Counted from the first letter of the stretch, positions 17,361 through 26,161 are shown. The stretch is 57,256 bases of DNA from CAYVHB01 sp964450865 (GCA_964450865.1 CAYVHB010000020.1:1-57256); one strand, 5' to 3'. Notes: generated by a model not told the origin, from the letters alone. Translations and numbers: made by a program.

Positions 17361-18545
17361 TCAGGCCATTCGGTAAATTGGCTTGGGATAGGACGGCTGG
17401 AATGCTTCAGTGAAGAGTGATTCGATGTGGATAGCCGCGGTAACGGTCTGGTCCTTGATCGCTTGTTCGCAGATCTGGCGCAGCAGGTCCGGGTCAATGG
17501 CGGCCCGGCAATTGAGGACGAGGGTGGCGGTTGTGAAGCCGATACTCATCTGATGGTCAAATTCAACGTTCTCGGCCAGGCTGACGCAGCTGGCCTTGGC
17601 CCAGTCGCAGCCGGCGACGATGTAGGCTTTGAGATGGGCAATTTCGTGCTTGCCGGCTGCCAGTTGATCCTTGACCTGGTTGAGAAGCTTGTTTACAAAC
17701 GCGTTGCCATCGACGGGCTGTGCTTCGCCGACCACCACACTGGAAGGGATCAGCTGGCCGTTGGCATCAACGCTCTCAGCGCACAGGGCACAGGTCACGG
17801 TTGGCGGGAGGACCGCGAGGGTCGCGGTTGTATTGAGCCAGCCCAGGGCCGCTTCAGCCCGGGCGTAGATATCATAGTCAACAGCCATGGATGGTTCCAG
17901 GACTGTAGCCGGGCGATTGGCAGCCAGCTGGCCGAGCCAGTCAGGCAGGCCATCACCGGTCTTGGCACTCAAGGCCAGGACCTCGATGCCCCGGTATTTT
18001 GTTTTCAGGAAAGCGGTCATTTCCCGAATTTCACTGTCTTCAAGGGTGTCGGCTTTGTTCAGGATAATCAGGTCAGCTTCTGTCAGCTGACGGTTGAACA
18101 GGTAATTGACTTCATTGGGGAACAAGCTGTCCTGGTCGCGCATGTAGCGGCGCAGGCGCTTGGGGTCAACAACAACTGACAGCGGTGCCAGGGCCACTTC
18201 GGCATCATGGTGATGTTTCAGCGGTTTCATCAAGGTCGCGATCAGGTCGGTACAGCTGCCGACCGGTTCGGCCAGGACATAATCTGGATAATCCAGGGTC
18301 TGCAGTTCGGCCAGCTTGGCGGCAAACTGGTCGAAATTGCAGCAAAAGCAGCCGCCTGTTACTTCGAGAACCGGGAAGCCCTGACTGTGGAGGTATTCTG
18401 TATCGACCAGGTGCGAGCCCTGGTCGTTGGTGACGATGCCGACCTTGTTCCCGGCGGCAGTCAGGCTGCGGGCCAGGGCCAGGATCGAGGTAGTCTTGCC
18501 AGCGCCTAAAAATCCGCCGACGATCATCAGTTTTGTCAGGGGCAT
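17361..18545 (-). CDS. CobW/COG0523-family GTPase linked to corrinoid methyl transfer
   Basis: 394 residues. The ATG at 18545 is preceded by TAGGAGAATCGAT and starts the conserved part directly. Walker A GGFLGAGKTT (10-19), metal-binding GGCFCC (Cys 66, 68, 69), NKAD guanine motif (LIILNKAD). The C-terminal half is longer than in simple CobW proteins and carries a Cys pair (CALCAES) and later CDWAKASC. COG0523 GTPases insert or handle metals and cobalamin cofactors. In corrinoid methyltransferase clusters like this one a relative is a frequent neighbour, possibly for cofactor loading or reactivation. Last gene of the module with the corrinoid protein. Confidence 0.8.
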   Translation of the reverse strand: MPLTKLMIVGGFLGAGKTTSILALARSLTAAGNKVGIVTNDQGSHLVDTEYLHSQGFPVLEVTGGCFCCNFDQFAAKLAELQTLDYPDYVLAEPVGSCTDLIATLMKPLKHHHDAEVALAPLSVVVDPKRLRRYMRDQDSLFPNEVNYLFNRQLTEADLIILNKADTLEDSEIREMTAFLKTKYRGIEVLALSAKTGDGLPDWLGQLAANRPATVLEPSMAVDYDIYARAEAALGWLNTTATLAVLPPTVTCALCAESVDANGQLIPSSVVVGEAQPVDGNAFVNKLLNQVKDQLAAGKHEIAHLKAYIVAGCDWAKASCVSLAENVEFDHQMSIGFTTATLVLNCRAAIDPDLLRQICEQAIKDQTVTAAIHIESLFTEAFQPSYPKPIYRMA

Positions 18546-18668
18546 ATCGATTCTCCTATCGGTAAAGTTCACGGTAAAGCTAACGGATGAACGGTTGGAC
18601 GGATGGACGATAATGGCTCCAGCAGATCGGAAGCTGTCGACCTGATGGAGCCGATTCGAACCGATCAC

Positions 18669-18950
18669 TTAGAGCTTGTCGAGAAATTTCGCCAGCTGGC
18701 GCGGCGATATGATGTTGCCGGCCGAGATCTGCTCATCGTCGATCAGGATCGCCGGCAGTTTCTCAACTTCGAAGCCTTCGATCTGCCAGACTTCGCGCGG
18801 GTGGCCGATTTCCACGATCTCCCAGGTAAAATCTGAACGAGACGCTGCAATTTTCTGCAGCGTCTCCATATTCAGGTGATTGACGATGACGCAGGCCGTG
18901 CAAGGGCTTTTCTGCACGATCAGGCGGGCATGGTGGACTTGGCGGGTCAT
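18669..18950 (-). CDS. Small thioredoxin-fold protein of the corrinoid module
   Basis: 93 residues with a short N-terminal strand, a CTAC motif (residues 17-20, a CxxC in SPCTACVIV), and an ending with a cis-Pro-like region KLPAILIDDEQ, which is the outline of a thioredoxin or glutaredoxin fold. The gene starts four bases after the stop of the UroD-thioredoxin gene, so the two are co-transcribed and probably translationally coupled. A redox role such as keeping a cobalamin or zinc thiolate reduced is inferred. A gap of about 120 bp separates it from the CobW gene. Confidence 0.65.
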   Translation of the reverse strand: MTRQVHHARLIVQKSPCTACVIVNHLNMETLQKIAASRSDFTWEIVEIGHPREVWQIEGFEVEKLPAILIDDEQISAGNIISPRQLAKFLDKL

Positions 18951-18954
18951 GGGA

Positions 18955-20310
18955 TCAGAGGCCTTTCTTGGCCAGGGCTTCTTTCAGGACCTGGCTGAAC
19001 AAGGTATCATCCGGAATGATCGAGATGAACTTGATTTCACCATCGACGACAATCGTCGGGATGTTGCTGACGCCGAGCTTCATCATCGCGACAACGCCTT
19101 CTTTATCCTTGATGCGATGTTCCTTGAAGGCGATTTTGTCGCCGAAGACCTTGGCTGCGCGGTAGACGGCTTCCATCATGTACTGGCAGGGTGCGCAGGA
19201 TTCGGAGTCGAGGGTGATGACGTCGATGTAGACTTTGCTCTGGTCATTGTAATCCGGCAGTTCGGCATCGACACCTTCCAGCGGGTTGGAGCTTTCCATG
19301 AACTCAGCGATTTCGCCATGGACCAGGGAGGCGATCGCCTTGACGTTCTCGACCGGCACATCGAATGCCATGTCGCAGCCGGGGGCCAGGATATAGCCCT
19401 TGGTGCCGCCAATAGCCATGCAGTTCATCGCGTCATTGACGTTGTCAGTCGGGGTGCCGAACAGCATGACGACGGTCAGCTTGATGTTGCCGCCGAACGA
19501 CAGGCCATACTTGCGACACATGTCGCGGACAAAGTCGAGCGGGATGTTTTCGTCGATCGACAGGCCGTCGGCATGGCACTGGCACATCACTTCGATGTTG
19601 TTCTTGGCATTGCCGCAGACGAAGAGGTTGCCAAGCTTGCCCTGGGCGCGGATATAGTCGAAGATCTCCGTCATGTACTTCTGGCAGAATTCGGTGAAAT
19701 TGTCCGGGGAGATCTGCGAGGTCATCGGGTCGACGACTGCGATGATGTCGACGCCGGTATCGATGTACATCTGGCTGGTCTTGATCGCGACCTTGGTTGC
19801 CAGTTCCATCAGCTCATGCACGAGTTCCGGTTCGTCGATCATGTTGTAGAAAATGTCAGTGCCCATCAGGTGCAGGGCCAGGGTGAACGGGCCGGTGATC
19901 AGGCCGTAGATGGCCTTTTCCTTGCCGATGGTGTCGCAGATCCGGCGCATGGCGTCCAGGACGATCGGGAAGCGGCCATCGTTTTCGCCGGGGATCTTGA
20001 GATCAGAGATCATCATGCCTTCTTCGAGCGGGTGGCTGGAAACGGCCGGCGGGTTGAACTTGGCCCACTGCAGCTTGCAGCCCATCGCTTCGGCTTCGAT
20101 CTGGAGGTCGAACAGGGCCGGTATGCCATCGGGACGGTACTCTTCGACTGCCTTGGTCATACCCTTGACGATCAAATCGGCTGAATGGAAATATTCATCG
20201 GCATTAACACCGATCAGTTTGGCGGCGTGGCAGCCAACAAACGGCACCCACGGTGCGCGCGGGGTTTCTTCATTACGGATGGCGGCTAAAACAAGTTCTT
20301 TAGAATTCAT
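18955..20310 (-). CDS. UroD-family corrinoid methyltransferase fused to a C-terminal thioredoxin domain
   Basis: 451 residues; ATG 20310 chosen for its GGAGGG seven bases upstream. Residues 1-345 form a uroporphyrinogen-decarboxylase-type barrel as in MtaA/MtbA methylcobalamin:thiol methyltransferases (VDPMTSQISPDNF, NIPLDFVRDMC). Of the usual zinc ligands His-x-Cys...Cys, both Cys remain (232 in VCGN, 312 in GCDM) but the His position is Phe230. Residues 358-451 are a thioredoxin domain with SCAPCQYM (Cys 372, 375) and a cis-Pro segment SNIPTIVVDGE. Fusion of these domains is unusual. It follows the corrinoid protein, from which it should take or to which it should pass a methyl group. Confidence 0.8.
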   Translation of the reverse strand: MNSKELVLAAIRNEETPRAPWVPFVGCHAAKLIGVNADEYFHSADLIVKGMTKAVEEYRPDGIPALFDLQIEAEAMGCKLQWAKFNPPAVSSHPLEEGMMISDLKIPGENDGRFPIVLDAMRRICDTIGKEKAIYGLITGPFTLALHLMGTDIFYNMIDEPELVHELMELATKVAIKTSQMYIDTGVDIIAVVDPMTSQISPDNFTEFCQKYMTEIFDYIRAQGKLGNLFVCGNAKNNIEVMCQCHADGLSIDENIPLDFVRDMCRKYGLSFGGNIKLTVVMLFGTPTDNVNDAMNCMAIGGTKGYILAPGCDMAFDVPVENVKAIASLVHGEIAEFMESSNPLEGVDAELPDYNDQSKVYIDVITLDSESCAPCQYMMEAVYRAAKVFGDKIAFKEHRIKDKEGVVAMMKLGVSNIPTIVVDGEIKFISIIPDDTLFSQVLKEALAKKGL

Positions 20311-20412
20311 GGGCGAACCCTCCATCGATTCTGATGTTTATCAAATCTGGCATTGATCAGTTCTGGCCTGCAAAGATGCCTGTGCTAGTCGGAAAATTTA
20401 ACGTCTGGATTT

Positions 20413-21063
20413 TCAGGCGATCTTGCCAGCCACGGCGGCGGCGGCAGCATCAGCGGCTGTCGCCGCGTCCGGGGTGTAAATGTCGGCGCCGATGCTCTTG
20501 GCGAACGATTCGTTAACCGGTGCGCCGCCGACCATGAAGATGACTTTGCTGCGGATGCCAGCAGCTTCGGCAGCTTCAATGACGGTCTTCATCTCATTCA
20601 TGGTGGTGGTCAGCAGGGCTGAGCAGCAGATGACCTGGACATCCTTCTCGATGGCCATTTCGATGAACTTATCGGCAGGTACATCAACGCCGAGGTCGAT
20701 GACTTCCAGACCTTTGCCTTCCATCATCATGGCGACCAGGTTCTTGCCGATGTCATGGAGGTCACCCTTGACGGTGCCGATGACGACGCGGCCGGAGGCC
20801 TTGACGCCTTCAGAAACGAGCAGGGGCTTCAGGATGTCGGTCCCGGCTTTCATGGCCCGGGCTGCGATCAGGACGTCCGGAACATAGACCTCGTTGTTTT
20901 TGAATTTGACACCGACGACACCCATGCCAGACAGCAAGCCATCGCTGAGAATCTGGGCGGCACTCATGCCTTCATCCAGGGCCTGCTGCACCAGGGCCTT
21001 GACGTCCTTGGCCTTGCCTTTTTGAAGCGACTCCGAGATCTTGTTCAGGATTTCCGTGTTCAT
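20413..21063 (-). CDS. Corrinoid (B12-binding) methyl carrier protein, MtbC/MttC-like
   Basis: 216 residues. An N-terminal helical B12-binding-2 (cap) domain (1-90) is followed by the Rossmann B12 domain with DLHDIGKN (101-108; His103 is the lower cobalt ligand), then VIDLGVDVP and VGGAPVNESFA. This matches the methyl-carrying subunits of methanol, methylamine and O-demethylase systems. TCTGGAGGAACTACTA gives a strong ribosome binding site. First gene of the module; a cre-like site lies about 45 bp upstream. No substrate-specific first methyltransferase is seen unless the truncated or chimeric genes upstream once provided it. Confidence 0.92.
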   Translation of the reverse strand: MNTEILNKISESLQKGKAKDVKALVQQALDEGMSAAQILSDGLLSGMGVVGVKFKNNEVYVPDVLIAARAMKAGTDILKPLLVSEGVKASGRVVIGTVKGDLHDIGKNLVAMMMEGKGLEVIDLGVDVPADKFIEMAIEKDVQVICCSALLTTTMNEMKTVIEAAEAAGIRSKVIFMVGGAPVNESFAKSIGADIYTPDAATAADAAAAAVAGKIA

Positions 21064-21106
21064 TAGTAGTTCCTCCAGATATTTGATTTGCTTGCACCAT
21101 TTCAGT

Positions 21107-21120
21107 TTAAAGCGTTTTCA
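21107..21120 (-). promoter_or_regulatory. cre/LacI-type operator-like site
   Basis: On the minus strand TGAAAACGCTTTAA, one mismatch from the CcpA/LacI consensus TGWAANCGNTNWCA, 44 bases before the start codon of the corrinoid protein gene. Suggests catabolite or LacI-family control of the methyl-transfer module. Similar sites occur by chance, so confidence is limited. Confidence 0.4.
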
Positions 21121-21165
21121 ATTCAGCTGTTTGTAAAACCCGTCATTCATGGCACAGTCTTATGA

Positions 21166-21471
21166 TCATTCGGCCAGGATAATTAATCCGACATAGGAAA
21201 CTATGTCCGGGCCATTGTTGTACTTGAGGCCACAGGTGGTCAGCATGGGCGTAACAAAGATGCCATAGGCTTCGACCGAAGGGATGGCTTCTTCCGGATG
21301 GCGGCAGGGTTCGTCGGGATAAGTGCACTTCGGGCACAGGTTACAGCAGCCGGCGTCGAGGGCCAATATTTTCCGGCCGGGGAATCGGGTGCGGACAGCT
21401 GCGTGAATTTGGCGAAATATTGCGAAATGACGCTTGCGGGCTTCCATCATGCCAGGATAATCATATGAATC
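21166..21471 (-). pseudogene. DUF2284 metal-binding protein, C-terminal remnant
   Basis: An open frame of about 100 codons after TAA 21472-21474, reading DSYDYPGMMEARKRHFAIF, then a Cys cluster (GCCNLCPKCTYPDEPCRHPE) and GLKYNNGPDIVSYVGLI. This is the second half of DUF2284, a predicted Fe-S or metal-binding protein of anaerobes that often neighbours corrinoid and UroD genes. The normal N-terminal half (about 80-90 residues) is missing and no ribosome binding site is visible, so it is probably degraded. Bases 21472-21732 contain nothing I recognise. Confidence 0.7.
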
Positions 21472-21732
21472 TTACAACAACTCAGTTGCTACAGGATTAA
21501 TGATAGCTTGATCCCACGCCAGATGCCATCATGAATCATGCTCATCAATTTATATTTCTTGCTACGTTCGAAAAAAACCGGACAATCAAAAATAGATTTT
21601 TTGATCTCAAGGATATGAACCCAATTCCTACACTGGCTGGGCTTGCTCTAAGCTGATCGCCACACTTCAGTCACAGTCCAGCATCGCTGGATGCGCCACC
21701 AAAACGAAATACGCTGTGCCACTACAAAAAAT

Positions 21733-21761
21733 CTGCCGGATACCCAAAGGATATCCGGCAG
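21733..21761 (-). terminator. Rho-independent terminator of the UroD-Gfo/Idh chimera
   Basis: 10-bp stem CTGCCGGATA / TATCCGGCAG. On the minus strand it is followed by ATTTTTTG. It is 28 bp beyond the stop codon of the minus-strand gene. Confidence 0.85.
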
Positions 21762-21788
21762 TATTTTTCTTGTGTTATTTGGGGGAGG

Positions 21789-23657
21789 TTAGCCGATCTT
21801 GACCCACTGGCCGGTCTTGGCCGATTCGATGCAGGCTGCGATCGTGCGGTCGACGCGATAGCCGAAGTCGAAGGTGCTCGTATAGGGCTTGCCGTCGAGA
21901 ACGGCGGCGAACAGCTCATGGAATTCCACTACTTTGGTGTCATTGTAGCCGATGGCGATGCCGCCGGCGCCAAAGAAGGTGCCATAATCGCCGTGTTCGG
22001 GATTGAGCAGGACGGTGCGGAAACCACGGTCGGCCGGGTCATCCGACTTGAAATAGACGTTGACTTCCATCATCTTCTCGAGGTTGTAGAAGACGGTGCC
22101 GAGGGTGCCCTGGATTTCAAAGGACAGGAAGTTCTTGCGGCCGGTGGCAATGCGGCTGGAGCCGAGGGTGCCGATGGCGCCGTTCTTGTACTGGACCAGG
22201 ATCTGGATCAGGTCATCGTTTTCGACGGCCTGCATCTCGGTTGAACCCGCCGACTTCGGGCGTTCCTTGATCACGGTGCTCTGGATGGCGCTGACGGCTT
22301 CGATGTCGCCCATCAGGGTCTGGGAAACGCTGAAGAGGTGGGAGCCGAGGTCGCCTAGGGAGCCGCAGCCAGCGAATTTGTTGATGTGGCGCCAGGTGAT
22401 GGGCAGCTGGGGATCGAGCAGCATGTCCTGGTCATAGGTGCCGGTGAAGCGGACGAGCTGGCCGAGCTTGCCGGACTGGATCAGGTTGCGGATATAGGCC
22501 GTCGCCGGATTGGTGAGCTTGTTGTAGCCGACATAGTTGACAACATTGTGCTTGGCAGCCATTTCAGCCAGTTCCTTTGATTCAGCGGCAGAGATGCTGA
22601 GCGGCTTCTCGCAGAAAATATGCTTGAGCATTTTGGCGTCCATGCCTGTGGCTGAGAGCTGCACTGGATTAATGATGTCCATTCCCATTTCGACAAAATC
22701 ATCCAGGAAGCTGACGACGCTGCCGCAGGTGTGGTAGAAGGTCTTCCAGTTCGTGTTCTGGTGCACCCAGTCGTTCATCCGCTTGTAGTAGGGTTTGTAC
22801 AAGCTCTGGAAGATGTCGGTGGAGAAGAATCCGGCGTTCTGGGTGCCGAAGTCTGTGCCGCTGATCCACACGATCTGGATCCGGTCACCGACCGCCTGCT
22901 TGTAGATTTCCAGGTTCTTGAGCATGATCTCGGTCTGGTATTCGAAGACCGATTCGACGTATTCCGGATAAAGGATCTGGGCCATCATCCACTCGTCAAA
23001 CTTGCGGATGCCGCGGGGGCTTTTCTCGAAAGCACCGGGGATGTAGCCGGGGTCGCCGAGCCCGCCGCCGCCGAGGTTGCCGATGATTGCATACTCAGTC
23101 GTTTCGAACAGGCGCTTGGATTCTTTCTCAAAGTACTTGGCCGTATCGTCGCTCAGGATACTGTACAGGTTCTTGAAGTCCTCAACGGGAGTCAGATCGT
23201 CTTCATCGACTTCGGTCGAACGGTCGATGATGTCAAAGAAGTAGCCGCCGGCCGGCATGTAGGTGCTGGGTTTCGCGCTGCGGTCACCCTGGGGGTACAT
23301 CTTGATGCCGCCATCTGGCAGGATGTCATAGGCATTGGCGGCAGCGATGTAGGTCGGGGTGCCATCCGGCATCTTGAAAATTTGCTTTGCGCCATTTGGT
23401 ACGCCGAGGGAATTGGCCGGGTGATTCATGCCGATGACGTCAGCGCCGACGACTTTGCGCAGATCCTCATCGACTACACCCAGCATCTGGATGATTTCAA
23501 ATACGTCAAGGGGCTTTTCCTCGAGGCCATAATATTTCCGCAGTTTGTAGAGGGCAGAAACACTGATGCCAGTTTGGCCAGTTGCGCCCAGGTCGATCGG
23601 TACTCTGTCAGGCGTCTTGTGATTAATTGCTGCCGAAACACGCTCTCTCGAATTCAT
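21789..23657 (-). CDS. Chimeric protein: UroD-type methyltransferase N-terminus joined to a Gfo/Idh oxidoreductase lacking its Rossmann fold
   Basis: 622 residues in one open frame. Residues 1-345 are a UroD-family domain (INHKTPDRVPIDLG, KTFYHTCGS with the zinc-type His-x-Cys, MDIINPVQ) that stops before its last strands. At about residue 346 it switches, within a single sentence of sequence, to HIFCEKPLSISAAESKEL, the EKP motif of a Gfo/Idh/MocA dehydrogenase. That domain then runs to a normal end (AGCGSLGDLGSHLFSVSQ, VEFHELFAAVLDGKPY). The NAD-binding half with GxGxxG is absent. This looks like a deletion joining two neighbouring genes near the DNA atgctcaagcat. It has a good ribosome binding site (GAGGAAAGAACA) and terminator. 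It could be a natural deletion, a misassembly, or a real new enzyme; catalytic NAD chemistry is unlikely. Confidence 0.75.
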   Translation of the reverse strand: MNSRERVSAAINHKTPDRVPIDLGATGQTGISVSALYKLRKYYGLEEKPLDVFEIIQMLGVVDEDLRKVVGADVIGMNHPANSLGVPNGAKQIFKMPDGTPTYIAAANAYDILPDGGIKMYPQGDRSAKPSTYMPAGGYFFDIIDRSTEVDEDDLTPVEDFKNLYSILSDDTAKYFEKESKRLFETTEYAIIGNLGGGGLGDPGYIPGAFEKSPRGIRKFDEWMMAQILYPEYVESVFEYQTEIMLKNLEIYKQAVGDRIQIVWISGTDFGTQNAGFFSTDIFQSLYKPYYKRMNDWVHQNTNWKTFYHTCGSVVSFLDDFVEMGMDIINPVQLSATGMDAKMLKHIFCEKPLSISAAESKELAEMAAKHNVVNYVGYNKLTNPATAYIRNLIQSGKLGQLVRFTGTYDQDMLLDPQLPITWRHINKFAGCGSLGDLGSHLFSVSQTLMGDIEAVSAIQSTVIKERPKSAGSTEMQAVENDDLIQILVQYKNGAIGTLGSSRIATGRKNFLSFEIQGTLGTVFYNLEKMMEVNVYFKSDDPADRGFRTVLLNPEHGDYGTFFGAGGIAIGYNDTKVVEFHELFAAVLDGKPYTSTFDFGYRVDRTIAACIESAKTGQWVKIG

Positions 23658-23817
23658 TGTTCTTTCCTCGATTGCTATTATTCTTTTGTTTTTTTGGTGG
23701 ATTTGACGATATAGGTTAGATTTGTTACCCTATGCTTGTATTTTATACCCGTTTTGAGGAGCCTTAAATAAAAATTGTTGCTCAGCCGTTTAGAAATCTT
23801 GCTATAATTGAATTTAA

Positions 23818-25030
23818 GGAACCGCTGATTAAAGCAGGTTTTTTGATGCTACGCCCTGATTTGGCAAATTTTTCCGTGCGAACAGCAACCAGAGCCGCTT
23901 TAGAGGGCACATATTCTTGATATTTTGACCTATTTTGCGGTTTTTACCGCATGATGGGCAGACCTATCCCTTTTGAGGTCGTAAGGATCGCCCTGCACGA
24001 ACACAGGCATAGAGATTCGAACTCGCAAACAGGATATGAAGCCGATTCAGATTCTTCTGGATGCCACGGTAGATTGTCTTTCGAAATCCGCATTGTACTT
24101 TGACAAATCGAAAGGGATGTTCCACTTTGCTTCGCACGGCCGATTTCTGCCGCTCAATTGCTCTTTCCCATGCCTGGCCATCGTTTGCAAATTTTCGGTA
24201 GGCCCTTCCAGGGCGGCGGTTGATCCGGTAGTCGATCCCGGAAAGATGTGCGTCTGAGGCAATTTCCTCGCGCTTCTCGATCCCCAGATATCCGGAATCG
24301 CCATATACCACCTCATCGTCCGATCGAATCAACTTGGCAGTTTCGGCAATATCGTGGACATTAGCCGGTGTGGCTGTCACCTTGGTCACATAGCCCGTAC
24401 CAGCATCAACGCCAACATGGGCCTTCATGCCGAAGCGCCACTCGTTACCCTTCTTCGTCTGATGCATTTCTGGATCTCGCGCTTTGTCCTGGTTTTTTGT
24501 CGAACTCGGTGCACTGATGATGGTGGCATCAACGATTGTTCCACCGTGCATGATCAGGCCGTTTGCTTCCAAAACTCCGTTGATAGCCTCAAACATCGCC
24601 TCGCCAGCCCGGCTTTCCTCCAGCATATGCCGGAAGTGCAACAGAGTCGTCGCGTCCGGCACCTTCTCGGTTAAAAAGTTCAATCCCATGAATTTTCGCA
24701 TCGCGTAACTGTCGTAGATCGCATCCTCAACGCCCTCGTCCGACAAGTTGAACCAGCATTGCAACAGATACATGCGCAGCATCTTCTCAAGCCCCAATGG
24801 CTTTCTCCCGCGCGTGCGGTCTGGATAGTAGAACGGCTCAATCACTTTGACCCATTCTGCCCATGGAATAATCGCTTCCATCTGCTCCAGGAATGATTCC
24901 TTGCGCGTCCGGCGCGGGCGTCCTTTGTACTCCATATCGCTGAATGTCTGCTGCATCGTCTTGACCACCTGTTTGTTGATGCTTCTATTTTACTAAACTT
25001 CGATTGCCTTGAGAATTAATCAGCGGTTCC
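23818..25030 (-). mobile_element. IS5-family insertion sequence with TTAA target duplication
   Basis: 1213 bp with terminal inverted repeats GGAACCGCTGATTAA (left) and TTAATCAGCGGTTCC (right), and the duplicated target TTAA at 23814-23817 and 25031-25034. Complete and probably recent. It separates the UroD-Gfo/Idh chimera from the AraC regulator. Confidence 0.92.
23964..24968 (-). CDS. IS5-family DDE transposase
   Basis: 334 residues: an N-terminal DUF772-type domain (PFYYPDRTRGRKPLGLEKMLRM, FMGLNF, PDATTLLHFRH) and a DDE domain with Asp in IVDATIISAP, Asp in YGDSGYLG and Glu in KVEHPFRFVK. All three catalytic residues and normal length suggest it is functional. It sits inside intact terminal repeats. 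The short Arg/Lys-rich C-terminus is typical. Confidence 0.92.
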   Translation of the reverse strand: MVKTMQQTFSDMEYKGRPRRTRKESFLEQMEAIIPWAEWVKVIEPFYYPDRTRGRKPLGLEKMLRMYLLQCWFNLSDEGVEDAIYDSYAMRKFMGLNFLTEKVPDATTLLHFRHMLEESRAGEAMFEAINGVLEANGLIMHGGTIVDATIISAPSSTKNQDKARDPEMHQTKKGNEWRFGMKAHVGVDAGTGYVTKVTATPANVHDIAETAKLIRSDDEVVYGDSGYLGIEKREEIASDAHLSGIDYRINRRPGRAYRKFANDGQAWERAIERQKSAVRSKVEHPFRFVKVQCGFRKTIYRGIQKNLNRLHILFASSNLYACVRAGRSLRPQKG

Positions 25031-25099
25031 TTAAGGATTTTGCTCTCAACCTAGCCTGAAGTTGCTCATTTTCAACATAACGATATAAGGAGAACTTTA

Positions 25100-25942
25100 A
25101 TGCTCAGCGGTGAAAAGGGTGTATTGCTAGGATCAGATTACTATTTCATGACGCCATCTTCGATGGCCCAGGAAGTCTTCTTTTATCCCTATATGTGCGG
25201 GCAATTTCGCTGCATCACGGGCTATGATGTCAAACGCGAAGATTACAGCAATTACCTGCTCATGTATGTCGCCAAGGGCCGCTGCAAAGTCGAATTTGAA
25301 AACCGCGAATATGATGCCAACGAAGGAGCCCTGATCTTCCTGAATTGCCATAAGCCGCACCGCTATTATGCTTTGGACTACCTCGATATCATCTGGCTGC
25401 ACTTTGACGGGCACGACGCCGAAAACATGTACCAGCAGATCTATAACGCGAATGGCTTGATCACCAAGATTGATGACAACTCAATTGTGATCACTACCAT
25501 CAAAGAAATCCTGATTGCGTACCGCAACAACCAGCGGCTGACCGAAGCCGACTTTTCCTGGAAAATCTATCGCCTGTTGTGCCACCTGCTGGCAACACCC
25601 TCCCTCTCGATCACGCCCAGCCAAAGGGACAGCATCAACCAAGCCATTGCCTTTATTGATGACCACTACTGCTCGGATATCAACCTGGCCGATGTCGCCG
25701 CCCACATCAACATGAGCGTCTACCACTTCTCACGGCTGTTCAAAAAGAAGGTCGGCCAGTCGCCATACCATTACATCTTGATCCTTCGCATTAACAAGGC
25801 TAAGACGCTACTGAAGTCAACAACCCTCTCGGTCAAGGAAATTGCTGTGAATGTCGGTTTCAACAGCGAGTCCAACTTCAATAGTGCCTTCTCGGAAAAA
25901 GTCGGCATCCCGCCGCAAAAATTCCGGGAATTCCCGTTGTAA
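25100..25942 (+). CDS. AraC-family transcriptional regulator
   Basis: 280 residues. An N-terminal cupin-like sugar-sensing domain (YLLMYVAKGRCKVEFENREY, HKPHRYYALDYLDIIWLHFDG) and a C-terminal pair of helix-turn-helix motifs (INLADVAAHINMSVYHFSRLFKKKVGQSPYHYI; LSVKEIAVNVGFNSESNFNSAFSEKVGIPPQKFRE). ATAAGGAGAACTTTA precedes the ATG. It was probably the divergent regulator of the UroD/Gfo-type gene before the IS5 element landed between them (inferred). Sensor type suggests a sugar effector. Confidence 0.9.
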   Translation: MLSGEKGVLLGSDYYFMTPSSMAQEVFFYPYMCGQFRCITGYDVKREDYSNYLLMYVAKGRCKVEFENREYDANEGALIFLNCHKPHRYYALDYLDIIWLHFDGHDAENMYQQIYNANGLITKIDDNSIVITTIKEILIAYRNNQRLTEADFSWKIYRLLCHLLATPSLSITPSQRDSINQAIAFIDDHYCSDINLADVAAHINMSVYHFSRLFKKKVGQSPYHYILILRINKAKTLLKSTTLSVKEIAVNVGFNSESNFNSAFSEKVGIPPQKFREFPL

Positions 25943-26034
25943 TCGGTACAGGTATTCCCGCATTATTGCTAAAGGTATTTCACCTGAAAAAGCTTTCTGG
26001 TGCCAGGCAGTTCATTCTGCGTGACGCACAAAAA

Positions 26035-26064
26035 AGCCGTTGGATTTTTATGAATCCAACGGCT
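26035..26064 (-). terminator. Rho-independent terminator, minus strand
   Basis: Perfect 12-bp stem AGCCGTTGGATT / AATCCAACGGCT; read on the minus strand it is followed by a TTTTTT run. It follows directly on the stop codon of a 28-codon anti-sigma stub. Confidence 0.85.
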
Positions 26065-26150
26065 CAGACTGCGGACAAAGATATGCGCGCCCTAAGAGAA
26101 TCGCTTACCTTAATATTCGAAAGTTCTTCATTAAGTTTGTTCATTTCCAT
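26064..26150 (-). pseudogene. Anti-sigma factor, N-terminal stub
   Basis: 28 codons starting MEMNKLNEELSNIKVSDSL and ending ISLSAV-stop, preceded by AGAGGT. It resembles the first residues of clostridial anti-sigma proteins that follow ECF sigma genes. The stop codon abuts a terminator, so the rest of the gene has been deleted. Recognition is from pattern only. Confidence 0.5.
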
Positions 26151-26161
26151 TTTTATGACCT

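Noticed and set aside
18880..20184. Long plus-strand frame of 434 codons opposite the UroD-Trx gene
   Set aside because: Antisense shadow of a gene with clear UroD and thioredoxin motifs; its composition (Asp/Val/His-rich) is that of a reverse complement.
22731..23714. Plus-strand frame of 327 codons opposite the UroD-Gfo/Idh chimera
   Set aside because: Antisense shadow; no motifs and no ribosome binding site.
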